Shown here piece after piece: positions 46,802 to 56,546 of a stretch of 64,000 nucleotides of DNA (position 1 is the first letter of the stretch; the number at the start of each line of letters is the position of its first letter). Made by a program: the position numbers and the translations under genes. The notes under the pieces were generated by a model, which searched no databases, was not told where the DNA came from, and worked only from the letters and a program-made list of their open reading frames with translations. The stretch is from Phycicoccus sp. M110.8 (GTDB taxonomy: Bacteria; Actinomycetota; Actinomycetes; Actinomycetales; Dermatophilaceae). Location of the stretch: NCBI RefSeq assembly GCF_032464895.1, contig NZ_JAWDIC010000001.1:1054001-1118000 (forward strand), in the 5' to 3' direction.

Positions 46802-47524
46802 ATGCGCAGGATCGGTGACCACCACGGCCGCACGGCCGTGGTGGTCACCGCGCTGCTCGCACTCGCCGGCGGTGCGCTGGTCCTGCGGGGGCTGACCGCC
46901 CCTGGCCCGCCGCCGCAACCCAGCCGAGCCGCCGCCGTGGCGTCCACCGCCACGTCCCCGGCGAGCACTCCCTCGACGAGCACCGCCTCGGCGGACCCCA
47001 GCACCAGGGCCACGGCAGCGGACACCGGTGGCGCGGCCTCGGTGCAGGACGGCTCTCTCGGGCCGATCCTGCGCCCCAGCCCGCCGGTGGCGCTGTCGAT
47101 CCCCTCCATCGGGGTCCGGACTCGCGGCATCGTCGACCTCCACCGCGACTCCCGCGGGGAGCTCGAGGCGCCTACGGACTTCGACCGCGCCGGCTGGTAT
47201 GCCGATGGCCCCACCCCGGGCGAGTTCGGGCCCTCGGTCATCGGCGCCCACGTCGACAGCAAGGCCGGGCCTGCCGTGTTCTACCGGCTGGGATCCCTGC
47301 AGAAGGGCGCGACCGTGGTCGTGACCCGCAAGGACGGCAGCACCGCCCGGTTCGTCGTCGACAAGGTGGCCCGCTACGCCAAGAAGGACTTCCCCACTGC
47401 CGTCGTCTACGGCGACACCAAGGGCCGCGCCGAGCTCCGGCTCATCACCTGCGGCGGGGCCTTCGACCAGAGCACCGGCCACTACGTGGACAACATCGTC
47501 GCGTTCGCCCACCTGGTCGCCTGA
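46793..47524 (+). CDS. Class F (actinobacterial) sortase
   Basis: 243 aa. N-terminal membrane anchor (TAVVVTALLALAGGALVLRG), a Thr/Ser/Pro-rich linker (about residues 37-95) and the sortase domain with the His in VIGAHVDSKAG and the catalytic Cys in LRLITCGGAF. The expected Arg is less obvious near the C-terminus. Cell-surface transpeptidase; the preceding CHRD protein is the obvious substrate candidate. ATG inside a 14-bp repeat unit. Confidence 0.9.
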   Translation: MSLMRRIGDHHGRTAVVVTALLALAGGALVLRGLTAPGPPPQPSRAAAVASTATSPASTPSTSTASADPSTRATAADTGGAASVQDGSLGPILRPSPPVALSIPSIGVRTRGIVDLHRDSRGELEAPTDFDRAGWYADGPTPGEFGPSVIGAHVDSKAGPAVFYRLGSLQKGATVVVTRKDGSTARFVVDKVARYAKKDFPTAVVYGDTKGRAELRLITCGGAFDQSTGHYVDNIVAFAHLVA

Positions 47525-47572
47525 GGGCGCAGCCACCGCCGTCGGGAGGCGTCGGGCGACAGCAGCCGGCCC

Positions 47573-48550
47573 TCAGGCCCACACCAGCTCGGTGCCGACA
47601 CCCTCGGCACGGGCGCGGTCGATCACGAGCCGGGCGGTGACGAGGTCCTGCAGGCCCAGGCCGACGGAGTCGAACAGCGTGATGTCGCCCGGGGACCGCC
47701 GTCCCGGCGCCGTGCCCGTGACCACCTCGCCGAGCTCGGTGCTGCAGTGGTCCGCGCTGACGGCGCCCTCGGCGATCGGGATCAGCACGTCGCCCGACTC
47801 CTCCAGCGCCACCGCGCGACTGTCCACGACCACCCGGCTCCGGCGGATGCCCTCGGTGTCGACCTCACGGTGGTCGGGTCGCGGCGGCGCACCCACGACG
47901 TTGACGTGCTGGCCGGGGTGGAACCACGCGCCACGCACGTGCGCGTCCCGGGACGGGGTGAGCGTGCACACGATGTCCGCCTCCCTGACCACCTGCTCCT
48001 CGCCGGCGCACACCTCCACCTGTACACCCTCGGCGCGCAGCTCGCGGGCCAGCCCCTCGGCACGTGCCCGCGTGCGGGACCACACGAGGACCCGCTCGAT
48101 GGGTCGCACCTCCCGGATCGCCCGGACGTGGGCGAGGGCCAGCCCACCGGCGCCGACCACACCGAGGGTCCGGGCGCCGGGCAGGGAGAGGTGACGGGTC
48201 GCCACCGCCGACGCGGCCGCAGTCCGTATGCGCGTGATGGCGCCCCCGTCGAGGATCGCCTCGTGGTGGCCGCGCTCGCCGTCGACGACGACGATCAGCG
48301 ACTGCTGCACGGGCAGGCCCTTCGCCCGGTTGGCCGGGGTGTCGGTCATGACCTTGACGGCGGCACTGACCGGGGAGGCTGCCACCATCGGCACGAGCAG
48401 GGCCTGGCCGCCGGGCACCGCGACCGTCTCGCGCGACGGGTGGACGGCACGACCGGCGGACAGGTCGGCGTGCCCCTGCTCGACGGCGTCGATGACCTCG
48501 GCCATGACCAGCAGCGGGAGGATGTCGTCCCGGGTCAGCAGCAGCGTCAC
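47573..48550 (-). CDS. Ornithine cyclodeaminase/mu-crystallin-family dehydrogenase
   Basis: 325 aa NAD(P)-dependent enzyme. [20 protein letters not shown] carries the substrate Lys/Asn region, [20 protein letters not shown] is the family signature, and [17 protein letters not shown] is the Rossmann loop. The family includes ornithine cyclodeaminase, alanine dehydrogenase and ketimine reductase. GTG at 48550 overlaps the kynU stop by 4 bp. Last gene of a six-gene catabolic operon. Actual substrate unknown. Confidence 0.9.
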   Translation of the reverse strand: MTLLLTRDDILPLLVMAEVIDAVEQGHADLSAGRAVHPSRETVAVPGGQALLVPMVAASPVSAAVKVMTDTPANRAKGLPVQQSLIVVVDGERGHHEAILDGGAITRIRTAAASAVATRHLSLPGARTLGVVGAGGLALAHVRAIREVRPIERVLVWSRTRARAEGLARELRAEGVQVEVCAGEEQVVREADIVCTLTPSRDAHVRGAWFHPGQHVNVVGAPPRPDHREVDTEGIRRSRVVVDSRAVALEESGDVLIPIAEGAVSADHCSTELGEVVTGTAPGRRSPGDITLFDSVGLGLQDLVTARLVIDRARAEGVGTELVWA

Positions 48551-49839
48551 GTGACCGCCTCGCGCTCCCGCAGCCCACCGAGCGCGGACCCCGCGGCCTC
48601 CCACGACCCCGAGTCCAGGACCTCCGCCAGGGCGTCGACCGCGTCCCACACGTCGACGTGGCGCAGGTACAGCGGGGTGAGGCCGAAGCGCATGAGCTCG
48701 GGCTCCCGGTAGTCGCCGACGACCCCGCGAGCGGCGAGGGCTCGCACCACGGCATACGCGTGCGGGTGCCGGAAGCTCACGTGGCTGCCGCGCCGTCTGT
48801 GGTCGCGGGGGGTCACGAGGGTCAGGGGGTGCCTCCCGCACCGCTGCTCGACGAGCGAGATGAACAGGTCGCCCAGCGCGAGGGACTTGGCGCGCACGTG
48901 TCCCGGGTCAGCCCGCAGGTGCGCGTCGAGGCCCGTCTCGACCAGGCTCAGGCTGGCGATCGGCTGCGTGCCGCACAGGAAGCGTCCGATCCCGCCGGCC
49001 GGCTCGTATGCCGGTTCCATCGCGAACGGGCGCGCGTGCCCCCACCACCCCGACAGGGGCTGGGTGAACCGGTCCTGGTGGCGGTGTGCCACCCAGATGA
49101 ACGCCGGAGCGCCCGGGCCTGCGTTGAGGTACTTGTACGTGCAGCCCACGGCCATGTCGGCCCCGGACCGGCTCAGCGAGAGCGGGACGGCACCGGCGGA
49201 GTGGGAGAGGTCCCAGACCATCAGCGCACCGGCGGCGTGCACCGCACGCGTGACGGACTCGAGGTCGAGCAGCCGTCCGGACCGGTAGCTCACGTGGCTG
49301 AGCGTGACGACGGCCACCGTGTCGTCGAGCGCCCCGGCCAGGTCTCGGGCGGCGTCGTCGACGAGCCGCAGCGTCCAGCCCCGGTCGAGGAGGTCGGCCA
49401 GGCCCTGGGCGACGTAGAGGTCCGTCGGGAAGTTGTCCCGTTCGGAGACGATGACGCGCCGTCCGGGCCTGTCCTCCTCCTGGATGCGCACCGCGGCGGC
49501 CAGGGCCTTGAAGAGGTTGACGGACGTGCTGTCCGTGACGACCGTCGTGCCCTCCCCTGCGTCGAGCAGCCGGCCCACCTGCTCACCGAGGCGACGCGGG
49601 GGGTCGAACCAGCCCGCGGTGTTCCAGCTCCGCACGAGCCCGTCGCCCCACTCGCCGGTCACGACCTCACGGGCTCGCTGCACCGCAGCCCGCGGCAGGA
49701 CGCCGAGGGAGTTCCCGTTGAGGTAGACGAGCCCGTCGGGGACCGCGAACTCGTCCCGGAAGCCGCGCAGCGGGTCCTCGGCGTCGAGCGCGGCACACGC
49801 CGCCCGCGTCACGGCCACGCTCCCCATCCCGGCCGTCAC
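48547..49839 (-). CDS. kynU: Kynureninase
   Basis: PLP enzyme that cleaves kynurenine to anthranilate and alanine. 430 aa. The N-terminal block [42 protein letters not shown] and [13 protein letters not shown] with the PLP lysine in [15 protein letters not shown] follow the kynureninase pattern. GTG at 49839 overlaps the ABC ATPase stop (GTGA). Tryptophan dioxygenase and kynurenine formamidase are not in the window, so the pathway is incomplete here. Confidence 0.93.
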   Translation of the reverse strand: MTAGMGSVAVTRAACAALDAEDPLRGFRDEFAVPDGLVYLNGNSLGVLPRAAVQRAREVVTGEWGDGLVRSWNTAGWFDPPRRLGEQVGRLLDAGEGTTVVTDSTSVNLFKALAAAVRIQEEDRPGRRVIVSERDNFPTDLYVAQGLADLLDRGWTLRLVDDAARDLAGALDDTVAVVTLSHVSYRSGRLLDLESVTRAVHAAGALMVWDLSHSAGAVPLSLSRSGADMAVGCTYKYLNAGPGAPAFIWVAHRHQDRFTQPLSGWWGHARPFAMEPAYEPAGGIGRFLCGTQPIASLSLVETGLDAHLRADPGHVRAKSLALGDLFISLVEQRCGRHPLTLVTPRDHRRRGSHVSFRHPHAYAVVRALAARGVVGDYREPELMRFGLTPLYLRHVDVWDAVDALAEVLDSGSWEAAGSALGGLREREAVT

Positions 49840-50657
49840 CTGACCCGTCGCAGGAAGTCGACGGTGCGCTGGTGCCGGGGGTGGTCGAGCACCTCGAGCG
49901 CCGGGCCGTCCTCGACGACGCGGCCCTGGTCCATGAAGACCACGCGGTCGGCGACCTCCCGGGCGAAGGCGATCTCGTGCGTGACGACGACCATCGTCAT
50001 CCCCTCCTGCGCCACCTGCTTCATCACGGAGAGGACCTCACCCACGAGCTCGGGGTCGAGGGCGCTGGTGGGCTCGTCGAACATCATGAGCTGGGGCTCC
50101 ATGGCCAGGGCGCGGGCGATCGCGACCCGCTGCTGCTGCCCACCCGACAGCTGCGAGGGGTACGCCCCGGCCTTGTCGAGCATTCCGACCTTGCGCAGCA
50201 GCTCCTCCGCGCGCCGGGTGCTCTCGGCCCGGCCGTGCCGCAGGATGCGGACCGGCCCGTAGGTGACGTTCTGCAGCACCGTCATGTGCCCGAACAGGTT
50301 GAAGTGCTGGAAGACCATGCCGATCCGCTGGCGCGCCCTGGCCACGTCCCGCTCGCGCTGCTCGTACAGCTCCTGGCCACGCAGCTCGTAGCCGACCCGG
50401 GCGCCGCCGACCTCCACGACGCCGCCGTCGACGGGGTCGAGGTGGTTGATGCACCGCAGGAGCGTGCTCTTGCCGGACCCCGAGGGCCCGAGGACACAGA
50501 CGATCTCGCCGGCGCGGACCTCGAGGGACACGCCACGCAGGACGTGGTTCTCGCCCAGCCACTTGTGCACGCCGTCCACCCGCAGCATCGTCGCCGCCGG
50601 GGTCGTCCGCTGGGTCGGCGTGGGCTCGGTCGGCGTGGGCTCGGTCATGGTGCTCAC
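49836..50657 (-). CDS. Polar amino-acid ABC transporter ATPase
   Basis: 273 aa GlnQ-type. Walker [13 protein letters not shown]-loop [14 protein letters not shown], signature [16 protein letters not shown], Walker [21 protein letters not shown] and the switch His in [12 protein letters not shown] at 50657 with AAGGAGG upstream, overlapping the permease stop by 4 bp. Works with the adjacent permease and binding protein. Confidence 0.95.
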   Translation of the reverse strand: MSTMTEPTPTEPTPTQRTTPAATMLRVDGVHKWLGENHVLRGVSLEVRAGEIVCVLGPSGSGKSTLLRCINHLDPVDGGVVEVGGARVGYELRGQELYEQRERDVARARQRIGMVFQHFNLFGHMTVLQNVTYGPVRILRHGRAESTRRAEELLRKVGMLDKAGAYPSQLSGGQQQRVAIARALAMEPQLMMFDEPTSALDPELVGEVLSVMKQVAQEGMTMVVVTHEIAFAREVADRVVFMDQGRVVEDGPALEVLDHPRHQRTVDFLRRVR

Positions 50658-51640
50658 GGTGTGCCTCCTTGCTGGGCACCGGCGCGCAGGACGGGAAGGA
50701 ACCGGCGCGGGTGGCGTGCACCCCGCACGGTCGCAGCCCGACGGCCGCGTTGCGATGCGTTGAAGTGCCGCTCGAGGAAGTGCTGGCCGATGCTGGCGAC
50801 GGTGACCAGCAGCAGGTACCACAGGGTCGCCACGACGAGCAGCGGCAGGATCTTGAAGTTCTGCCCGTAGATGAGCTGGGTCTTGGTGAGCAGGTCGCTG
50901 CCACCGATCACCGAGACGAGCGAGCTGGCCTTGAGCATCCCGATGAACTGGTTGCCGGTCGGCGGGATGATCACGCGGATGCTCTGGGGAAGGACGATCC
51001 GACGCAGCGCCTGGCCGCGGGTGAGCCCGAGGCTGACACCGGCGTCGGTCTGACCCGGCGGCACGGACAGCATGCCGCCCCGGATGATCTCGGCCATGTA
51101 GCCCGACTCCGCGAGGGACAGCGCGCACAGGCCGGCGGTGAAGCCCGAGATCAGGGTGTTGGTGTCCCGCCCCAGGATCGTCGGGAAGAGGACGGCGAGG
51201 TTGTACCAGAGGAGCACCTGCACGAGCATCGGCACGCCACGGAAGAACCAGACGTAGAGGCGGCCGAGCAGGGCCGCGACGCGGTTCTCGCTCTGCGTCA
51301 TCAGCGCCACGACGAAGGCGAGCGCGATCGAGATCAGCATGCTGAGCACCGACAGCTGCAGGGTGACGCCCACCCCGCGCAGGATCGTGGGGTGGAACAT
51401 GAACTGGCCGGTCACCGACCAGTCCATGTTCGGGTTGCTGCGTTGGGAGTCGACGAGCAGGGCCAGCACGACGACGGTCACGGCTGCCGTGGCGACCTGC
51501 CCGTAGCGCCGTCGCTTGCGCGCCCTCACGGGGACGGCTGCCCCCGGGTCATCGAGGGGAGCCCCCGGGTCGGTGAGGGGAAGTGCGCTCGAGGATGCCA
51601 CCGCGTCCTTCTCTCTGGCGGTCTGCAGGTCGCTACCCAT
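50654..51640 (-). CDS. Polar amino-acid ABC transporter permease
   Basis: 328 aa HisM/GlnP type with five or six membrane helices. The EAA loop [24 protein letters not shown] contacts the ATPase. Only one permease is present, so a homodimer is likely. An N-terminal extension of about 45 residues is Ala/Asp/Pro-rich. ATG at 51640, 9 bp after the binding-protein gene. Confidence 0.94.
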   Translation of the reverse strand: MGSDLQTAREKDAVASSSALPLTDPGAPLDDPGAAVPVRARKRRRYGQVATAAVTVVVLALLVDSQRSNPNMDWSVTGQFMFHPTILRGVGVTLQLSVLSMLISIALAFVVALMTQSENRVAALLGRLYVWFFRGVPMLVQVLLWYNLAVLFPTILGRDTNTLISGFTAGLCALSLAESGYMAEIIRGGMLSVPPGQTDAGVSLGLTRGQALRRIVLPQSIRVIIPPTGNQFIGMLKASSLVSVIGGSDLLTKTQLIYGQNFKILPLLVVATLWYLLLVTVASIGQHFLERHFNASQRGRRAATVRGARHPRRFLPVLRAGAQQGGTP

Positions 51641-51649
51641 GACGGCGAC

Positions 51650-52582
51650 TCAGAGCGTGGCGAGGTTGATGCCGGGGGTGGGGAGGTTGATGACCTCGAC
51701 GTCCCACTTCTTCAGGATGCTGTCGTAGGTGCCGTCGGCGTGGATGGCCTTGAGCGCCTCGAGGAAGGCGTCGCGCAGGGCGGTGTCCTTCTTGTTGAAG
51801 GTCATTCCCAGGAAGACCTTGTCCTCGAAGTTCACCGGGAGTGACTCGAGCTTGTTGCCAGTCTCCCGCTGGATCACCGACACCGCCATGTCCGGCCAGA
51901 AGATCGCGTCGACCCGGCCCGAGGTCAGCGCGAGGTTCTTGTCGCTGCTGTTCGGGAACGAGATGAGCTGGGTCGGCGGCTTGCCCTCCTTGGTGCAGGC
52001 GGCAGCCATGAGGTCGACCAGCCGCTTGGCGTCGCTGCCCTTGACGTCGCCGATCTTGATGCCGCATCCCCCGTCGACCTCGCTGGTGACCCCCTTGGGG
52101 TTGCCCTTGGCGACCATGAAGACCGTGCCGGCGTACTGGTAGTCGATGAAGTCGACCTGCTCCTGCCGCGTCTTGCGGTCGGTCATGCCGGCGATCGCGA
52201 CGTCGAACTTCTTGCTCTGCATCCCGATGAGCAGCTGGTCGAAGGGCACCTTCTGCCAGACCACCTTGACGCCGAGCTTCGCGGCCATGGCGTTCATGAG
52301 GTCGACGTTGTAGCCCTTGATGTCCGTCTCACCGACCGGCGTGAAGTTGGCGGGCTCGAAGTCGGGCTGCGTGCCGACCACCACCTCACCCTTGTCGCGG
52401 TACTGCTGCGGCAGCTTGGACGCCAGGGGGGCCTTGGCGTCGTATCCGGCGGGGGCGACGGCGGCGGTCGACGTGGTGGGCTCGTTCACCCCGCAGGCGG
52501 CGGTGGCGAGCGCGGCCAGGGCGCAGGTGGCACCGATGGCCAGGACGCGGCGGCGGGTGTTCCCGGTGGTACGGAGGGTCAT
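51650..52582 (-). CDS. Amino-acid ABC transporter binding lipoprotein
   Basis: 310 aa SBP family 3. The lipobox is ATAAC after a twin-basic signal sequence (TRRRVLAIGATCALAALA). VVGTQPDFEPANFTP and GYNVDLMNAMAAKLGVKVVW and DVAIAGMTDRKTRQEQVDF are family motifs for amino-acid binding. ATG at 52582. It lies between an amidohydrolase and the permease in the same operon, so its ligand is probably the substrate of that hydrolase or kynureninase. Confidence 0.94.
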   Translation of the reverse strand: MTLRTTGNTRRRVLAIGATCALAALATAACGVNEPTTSTAAVAPAGYDAKAPLASKLPQQYRDKGEVVVGTQPDFEPANFTPVGETDIKGYNVDLMNAMAAKLGVKVVWQKVPFDQLLIGMQSKKFDVAIAGMTDRKTRQEQVDFIDYQYAGTVFMVAKGNPKGVTSEVDGGCGIKIGDVKGSDAKRLVDLMAAACTKEGKPPTQLISFPNSSDKNLALTSGRVDAIFWPDMAVSVIQRETGNKLESLPVNFEDKVFLGMTFNKKDTALRDAFLEALKAIHADGTYDSILKKWDVEVINLPTPGINLATL

Positions 52583-52702
52583 GACGTGTTCGCTTTCGAT
52601 CGGCGGCCGGCCGGTGGCTGACCGTGGGGGGCACAGCGGGGAGGGTGGAGGTGGAGCGGATCGGTTGCGGGCAGGGGGACTGACGAGTGGATGTGCGGGC
52701 AG

Positions 52703-54295
52703 TCAGCCACAGAGCGCGGCGGGGACGAGGTCCTCGGTGGGCTGGTCCATGAAGGCGTCGGCAGCGTCCATGGCGTCCCACATGCGGGCGACCACGGCAC
52801 CGGCGCGGCGCAGCAGCTGCGCTTCGTCGACGTCCATGACGACGCCGTCGCGGACCTGCCAGTGGCCGTCGGTCATGACGTTGCGCACCGAGCTGCCGTG
52901 CGCGTACAGGAGGTGGTTCAGCGGTTCGCGCGGGACCGTGCCGACACCGACGAGCGGTCCGGTGACGTCGATGCTGGTGAAGTCCGCCTTGGCCCCCACC
53001 TCGATGCGCCCGAGGTCGGGACGCCCGAGGCCGCGAGCCGCGGACAAGGTGGCCGCCTCGACAGCGGTCCACACCGACGGCCGCACGAGGGGCACGGGCG
53101 TGGTGTCGCCCAGGAAGTCGGCCCTGATCCGTCCGTAGATGACGGCCAGCTTGAGGTTCTCGACGTAGTCGTTCGAGTGTGTGTCGAGCCCGATCCCGGA
53201 GTTCACGCCGGCGCCGAGCGCCTCCGGCCACGGCCACTGGGCGGGGGTGACCCCGGCTCCCGTCCCGGACGGGCAGTTGGCGAAGGTGAAGTGGTCGCCG
53301 GCGAGGATGGGCAGGTCACGGGCGAAGTCGATGCCGAGGAGGTGCGCGCCGAAGACCCGCACCGAACCGTCGAAGATCCCGAGGCTGTCCAGCCACGGCA
53401 CCTCGTCCAGGCCCCAGAGGCGGTTGAGGGCGACCGTGTCGGGCTGGGGCGCACGGCCGTAGCCGGCCTGCAGGTGGATATGCAGCCCGTGCAGGGCGCC
53501 GGCCGCCTCCTTCATCGCGGCATACGTCTCGGGCGTGTGCACCGCGTTGGTGGCAGGCGCCATCATCGGCAGGATGCGACCGTCGTCCACGCCGTCGACG
53601 GTCCGGGCGTACGCCAGGTTCTCGGCGATCTCCGCGAGCGTCTCGTCGACGGAGTCGAACAGCACCGTGTCGTCCTCGCCGCGCTTCCAGATCGGAAGGA
53701 TGCGCTTCATCCCGGGCACGGCTCCGGACGGGTAGCCCCGGACCCCCAGCTCGCGCGCCACCCGCACGTAGGACTGCATCTGCTTGAGGCTCTTGGACAT
53801 CTCGACCTGGGTCGTGCACCCGCCGCGCAGGATCTCGACCAGGTTGAGGCCGGTCATGACGTCGAGGTCCTCGCTGTCCAGGTCGTCCAGCATCACCATG
53901 GCGTGCAGGAACTGCCTGCCCTGGCGGAGCTCTGCGCCCCGGCTCATCGGCGTGAGGTTGCCCTCCACGTAGCCGCGCGTGGCCGTCCCGCCCGCGACGT
54001 GGCTGTGCATCGAGATCAGACCCGGCAGCAGCAGCTGGCCGCCGAGGTCGACCCGCTGGTCGACAGAGCCGGTCTGGGGCCGCACGGCGTCGATGGTGCC
54101 GTCGACCACGACCACCTCGTGGTCGCGCAGGAGGGCCAGGCCGCCGGAGGGAGTGGTGGTGACCATCCAGCTGGGGGCGAGGACGAGCGGCTGGCCCGCG
54201 CGCGGCCGGTCGGTGGGGCGTCGCAGGCTCCGCAGGGCTGCTGAGCGCTCCTGCGTCCACGCCTCCAGGACCGCGGTCTTCTCGTCGATCGACAT
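52703..54295 (-). CDS. Amidohydrolase (TrzA/AtzB-like metal hydrolase)
   Basis: 530 aa. Metal ligands are visible in LISMHSHVAGG (HxH), LHIHLQAGYG (His), AGDHFTFANC (His) and GLDTHSNDYVE (Asp). ADFTSIDV near the end is the second part of the small beta domain. It probably hydrolyses an amide or amine of an imported compound. ATG at 54295 with AAAGGG upstream, about 44 bp from the GntR-type operator. Longer than usual by an N-terminal segment of about 45 residues. Confidence 0.88.
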   Translation of the reverse strand: MSIDEKTAVLEAWTQERSAALRSLRRPTDRPRAGQPLVLAPSWMVTTTPSGGLALLRDHEVVVVDGTIDAVRPQTGSVDQRVDLGGQLLLPGLISMHSHVAGGTATRGYVEGNLTPMSRGAELRQGRQFLHAMVMLDDLDSEDLDVMTGLNLVEILRGGCTTQVEMSKSLKQMQSYVRVARELGVRGYPSGAVPGMKRILPIWKRGEDDTVLFDSVDETLAEIAENLAYARTVDGVDDGRILPMMAPATNAVHTPETYAAMKEAAGALHGLHIHLQAGYGRAPQPDTVALNRLWGLDEVPWLDSLGIFDGSVRVFGAHLLGIDFARDLPILAGDHFTFANCPSGTGAGVTPAQWPWPEALGAGVNSGIGLDTHSNDYVENLKLAVIYGRIRADFLGDTTPVPLVRPSVWTAVEAATLSAARGLGRPDLGRIEVGAKADFTSIDVTGPLVGVGTVPREPLNHLLYAHGSSVRNVMTDGHWQVRDGVVMDVDEAQLLRRAGAVVARMWDAMDAADAFMDQPTEDLVPAALCG

Positions 54296-54335
54296 GGGAG
54301 CCCTTTCGCTCACCGGCCTCGTTGCCGGTCTGCAG

Positions 54336-54350
54336 TCTATGGTCGACCAT
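54336..54350. promoter_or_regulatory. GntR/FCD-type operator of the amidohydrolase operon
   Basis: TCTATGGTCGACCAT, containing the perfect palindrome ATGGTCGACCAT, lies 41-55 bp upstream of the amidohydrolase ATG. The identical 15-mer occurs at 55691-55705 before the deaminase and GntR genes. FCD regulators favour GT...AC half-sites like these. Confidence 0.8.
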
Positions 54351-54387
54351 TTACCAAAAGCAAGAGTCCACGACTCGCGATCGCGAC

Positions 54388-55668
54388 CTACCGGCCGGGA
54401 GCGGCCGGCTCCGCACCCCCGGCGTCGGTCGCGGCGTGGCCGGCGGCAGCGACCGGGACGGCGCCCATGCCCGCACGTGCCACCACCCGCCCGCCCTTGA
54501 CGACGAGCCGCCTCGGCGGGCGCACGGCGACCGCCTCGGCCACCCCGCTGGCGTCCACCAGGACGAGGTCGGCCGCGCCCCCCACGGACACCCGCCCCTC
54601 GGGACGGCCGAGCACCCGGGCGCCGCCGCGGACCACCGCGTCCAGGGCCGCCTCGATCTCGTCGTCCCGGCGAAAGCCGTTGCGGTAGGCCATGAGGAAC
54701 GCACGCTCGAGCATGTCCCCCGTGCCGTAGGGACCCCAGAGGTCACGGATCCCGTCGTTGCCGGCGGCCACCGTGACGCCATGACCCGCGAGCCAGCCCA
54801 GGGGCAGGACGGGCGTGTTGTAGACGGTCGCGGTGACGAGTGCGATGTCGTGCTCGGCCAGGCCGGCGGCCAGCCGATCGCCATGAGGTCGCTCGACGTC
54901 GACGATGGCCACGGCGTGCGAGAGGGCCACCCGGCCCTGCAGGCCGTGTCGCTCCGTCCGCTCGATGACGAGCTCCATGGTGTGCGCCCCGAGCGTCCCA
55001 CGTTCGTGCAGGTGGATGTCGAGACGGGCTCCGTGCTCCGCGGCCAGCCCGAAGACGAGGTCCAGGTGGCGGACCGCGTCGCGGTCCACCGCCGCCGGGT
55101 CCAGCCCACCCACGCAGTCGGCCAGGCCGGTCGCCAGCGCCTCCCTCAACAGCTCGGAGGTTCCCGGCCGCATGAGCAGCCCACCCTGGGGGAAGGCCAC
55201 CTGCTGGACGTCGATCGCCCCGCCCATCCCTGCTGCCGCCTCGGCAACTGCCTCCAGACCGGCCAGCCCCACCTGGGGGTCGACGTCGGTGTGGGTGCGG
55301 ATGGCGGTCGTGCCCTGCGCCACCATCTGGGCGAGGAGGGCCTGCGCACTCGCCGGGTCCGGCAGGCCCAGCTCCGCCCGGCGCGACTCACCGTTGGCGA
55401 TGCGGTCGGCCAGGGCCGGGCCAGCGGAGTGCGGCACCCATGGGCGCCCCCACAGCGACTTGTCGACGTGGCAGTGCGCGTCGACCAACGCAGGGAGGAC
55501 CAGGGCGCCGCCACCGTCCTCCACCACGACCCCCTCGGCTGCCACGCCGGTCCCGGCCGGGACCAGGTCGGCCACCGCGCCGTCCGCGACGACCAGGTCG
55601 ACCGGCGCCGCCCCCCAGGCGGTGCGCACGTTCCTCAGCAGGAGGGGGGCTGGTTTGGGCGCTTTCAT
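54388..55668 (-). CDS. Cytosine deaminase-like amidohydrolase
   Basis: 426 aa CodA/AtzC-like. Metal motif VDAHCHVDKSLWG (HxHxDK), then HTDVDPQ, DIHLHERGTLG (His), ALSHAVAI (His) and AAGNDGIRDLWGPYG (Asp). Substrates of this family include cytosine, isocytosine and s-triazine products. ATG at 55668 with GGAGGA 5 nt upstream. It is divergent from the GntR gene, with the shared operator at 55691. The C-terminus is Ala/Gly-rich. Confidence 0.9.
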   Translation of the reverse strand: MKAPKPAPLLLRNVRTAWGAAPVDLVVADGAVADLVPAGTGVAAEGVVVEDGGGALVLPALVDAHCHVDKSLWGRPWVPHSAGPALADRIANGESRRAELGLPDPASAQALLAQMVAQGTTAIRTHTDVDPQVGLAGLEAVAEAAAGMGGAIDVQQVAFPQGGLLMRPGTSELLREALATGLADCVGGLDPAAVDRDAVRHLDLVFGLAAEHGARLDIHLHERGTLGAHTMELVIERTERHGLQGRVALSHAVAIVDVERPHGDRLAAGLAEHDIALVTATVYNTPVLPLGWLAGHGVTVAAGNDGIRDLWGPYGTGDMLERAFLMAYRNGFRRDDEIEAALDAVVRGGARVLGRPEGRVSVGGAADLVLVDASGVAEAVAVRPPRRLVVKGGRVVARAGMGAVPVAAAGHAATDAGGAEPAAPGR

Positions 55669-55690
55669 GCGGTCCTCCGGTTCGTCATGG

Positions 55691-55705
55691 TCTATGGTCG
55701 ACCAT
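55691..55705. promoter_or_regulatory. GntR/FCD-type operator in the deaminase-gntR divergon
   Basis: Second exact copy of TCTATGGTCGACCAT, 23 bp from the deaminase start and 42 bp from the gntR start. It would allow autoregulation of the GntR gene and repression of the deaminase. Confidence 0.8.
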
Positions 55706-55746
55706 CAAAGCATCCTGCCGCCCCATTCCTCATTAGGAGTCACGTG

Positions 55747-56439
55747 ATGGTCTCCCCCGCGGGCTCGTCCCTCGGTTCGCGTTTCCGTTCCCTGCGGGAC
55801 GAGGTCGCCGACAACCTGCGTGAACGCATCGTCGAGGGGGAGCTCCCGGCGGGTCACCGGCTCGTGGAACGCGACCTCGCCGACGAGCTCGAGGTCTCGC
55901 GGATCACCCTTCGCGAGGCACTGCAGCTGCTCACCTCCGAGGGGCTCGTCACCCTGCTCCCCCGGCGCGGGGCGGTAGTCACCGCCTTCGGCGCCGACGA
56001 GGTGAGGCACCTCCTCGAGCTGCGGCTCGCCCTCGAGTCGCTCGCGGCGCGGCTGGCCGCGACCCGGCACACGGACGACGAGACCAGGGCCCTGCGCGAG
56101 ACGGTGAGCCGCGCACGGGCGGCCATGGAGGCGAAGGATCCCCGAGCGGCCTCGACCGCCAACCTCGACTTTCACGAGGTCGTCGCGCAGGCCAGCGGGA
56201 ACCCCCTCCTGCGAGCTCACATCGGCAGCCTGCACAGCCAGCTGCGTCGTCTGTTCCGGATGACGCAGCAGCTCCAGGGCGACCACGTGGAGGACCACGA
56301 CCGCATCCTCGAGGCCATCCTCGCCGGGGACGCCGAGCGCGCCGAGCAGCTCTCCCTCGACCACCTGCGCGCGGCCATGGACCAGACCCTCCAGCAGCTG
56401 GCCGAGGAGACGGGCGGGGCGCCGAGCGCAGCCCGGTGA
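55747..56439 (+). CDS. GntR-family regulator, FCD (FadR) type
   Basis: 230 aa. Winged helix: LRDEVADNLRERIVEGELPAGHRLVERDLADELEVSRITLREAL (about residues 15-60). The C-terminal FCD domain has DFHEVVAQASGNPLL, HSQLRRLFR and EDHDRILEAILAGDAERAE with metal/ligand His and Asp. ATG at 55747 with AGGAG upstream. Two identical palindromes near its divergent target and a third gene make it the likely repressor of the amidohydrolase/transport operon. Confidence 0.92.
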   Translation: MVSPAGSSLGSRFRSLRDEVADNLRERIVEGELPAGHRLVERDLADELEVSRITLREALQLLTSEGLVTLLPRRGAVVTAFGADEVRHLLELRLALESLAARLAATRHTDDETRALRETVSRARAAMEAKDPRAASTANLDFHEVVAQASGNPLLRAHIGSLHSQLRRLFRMTQQLQGDHVEDHDRILEAILAGDAERAEQLSLDHLRAAMDQTLQQLAEETGGAPSAAR

Positions 56440-56546
56440 TGAGCGTGCAGCGCGCGGTCTCCGCACGCGACGGTCAATGCACTCGGCAACTGCACCCGGT
56501 GGGCACTGGATGCGGGGATGGGGCGCGCGCGGGCTAGAGTCCCGAG

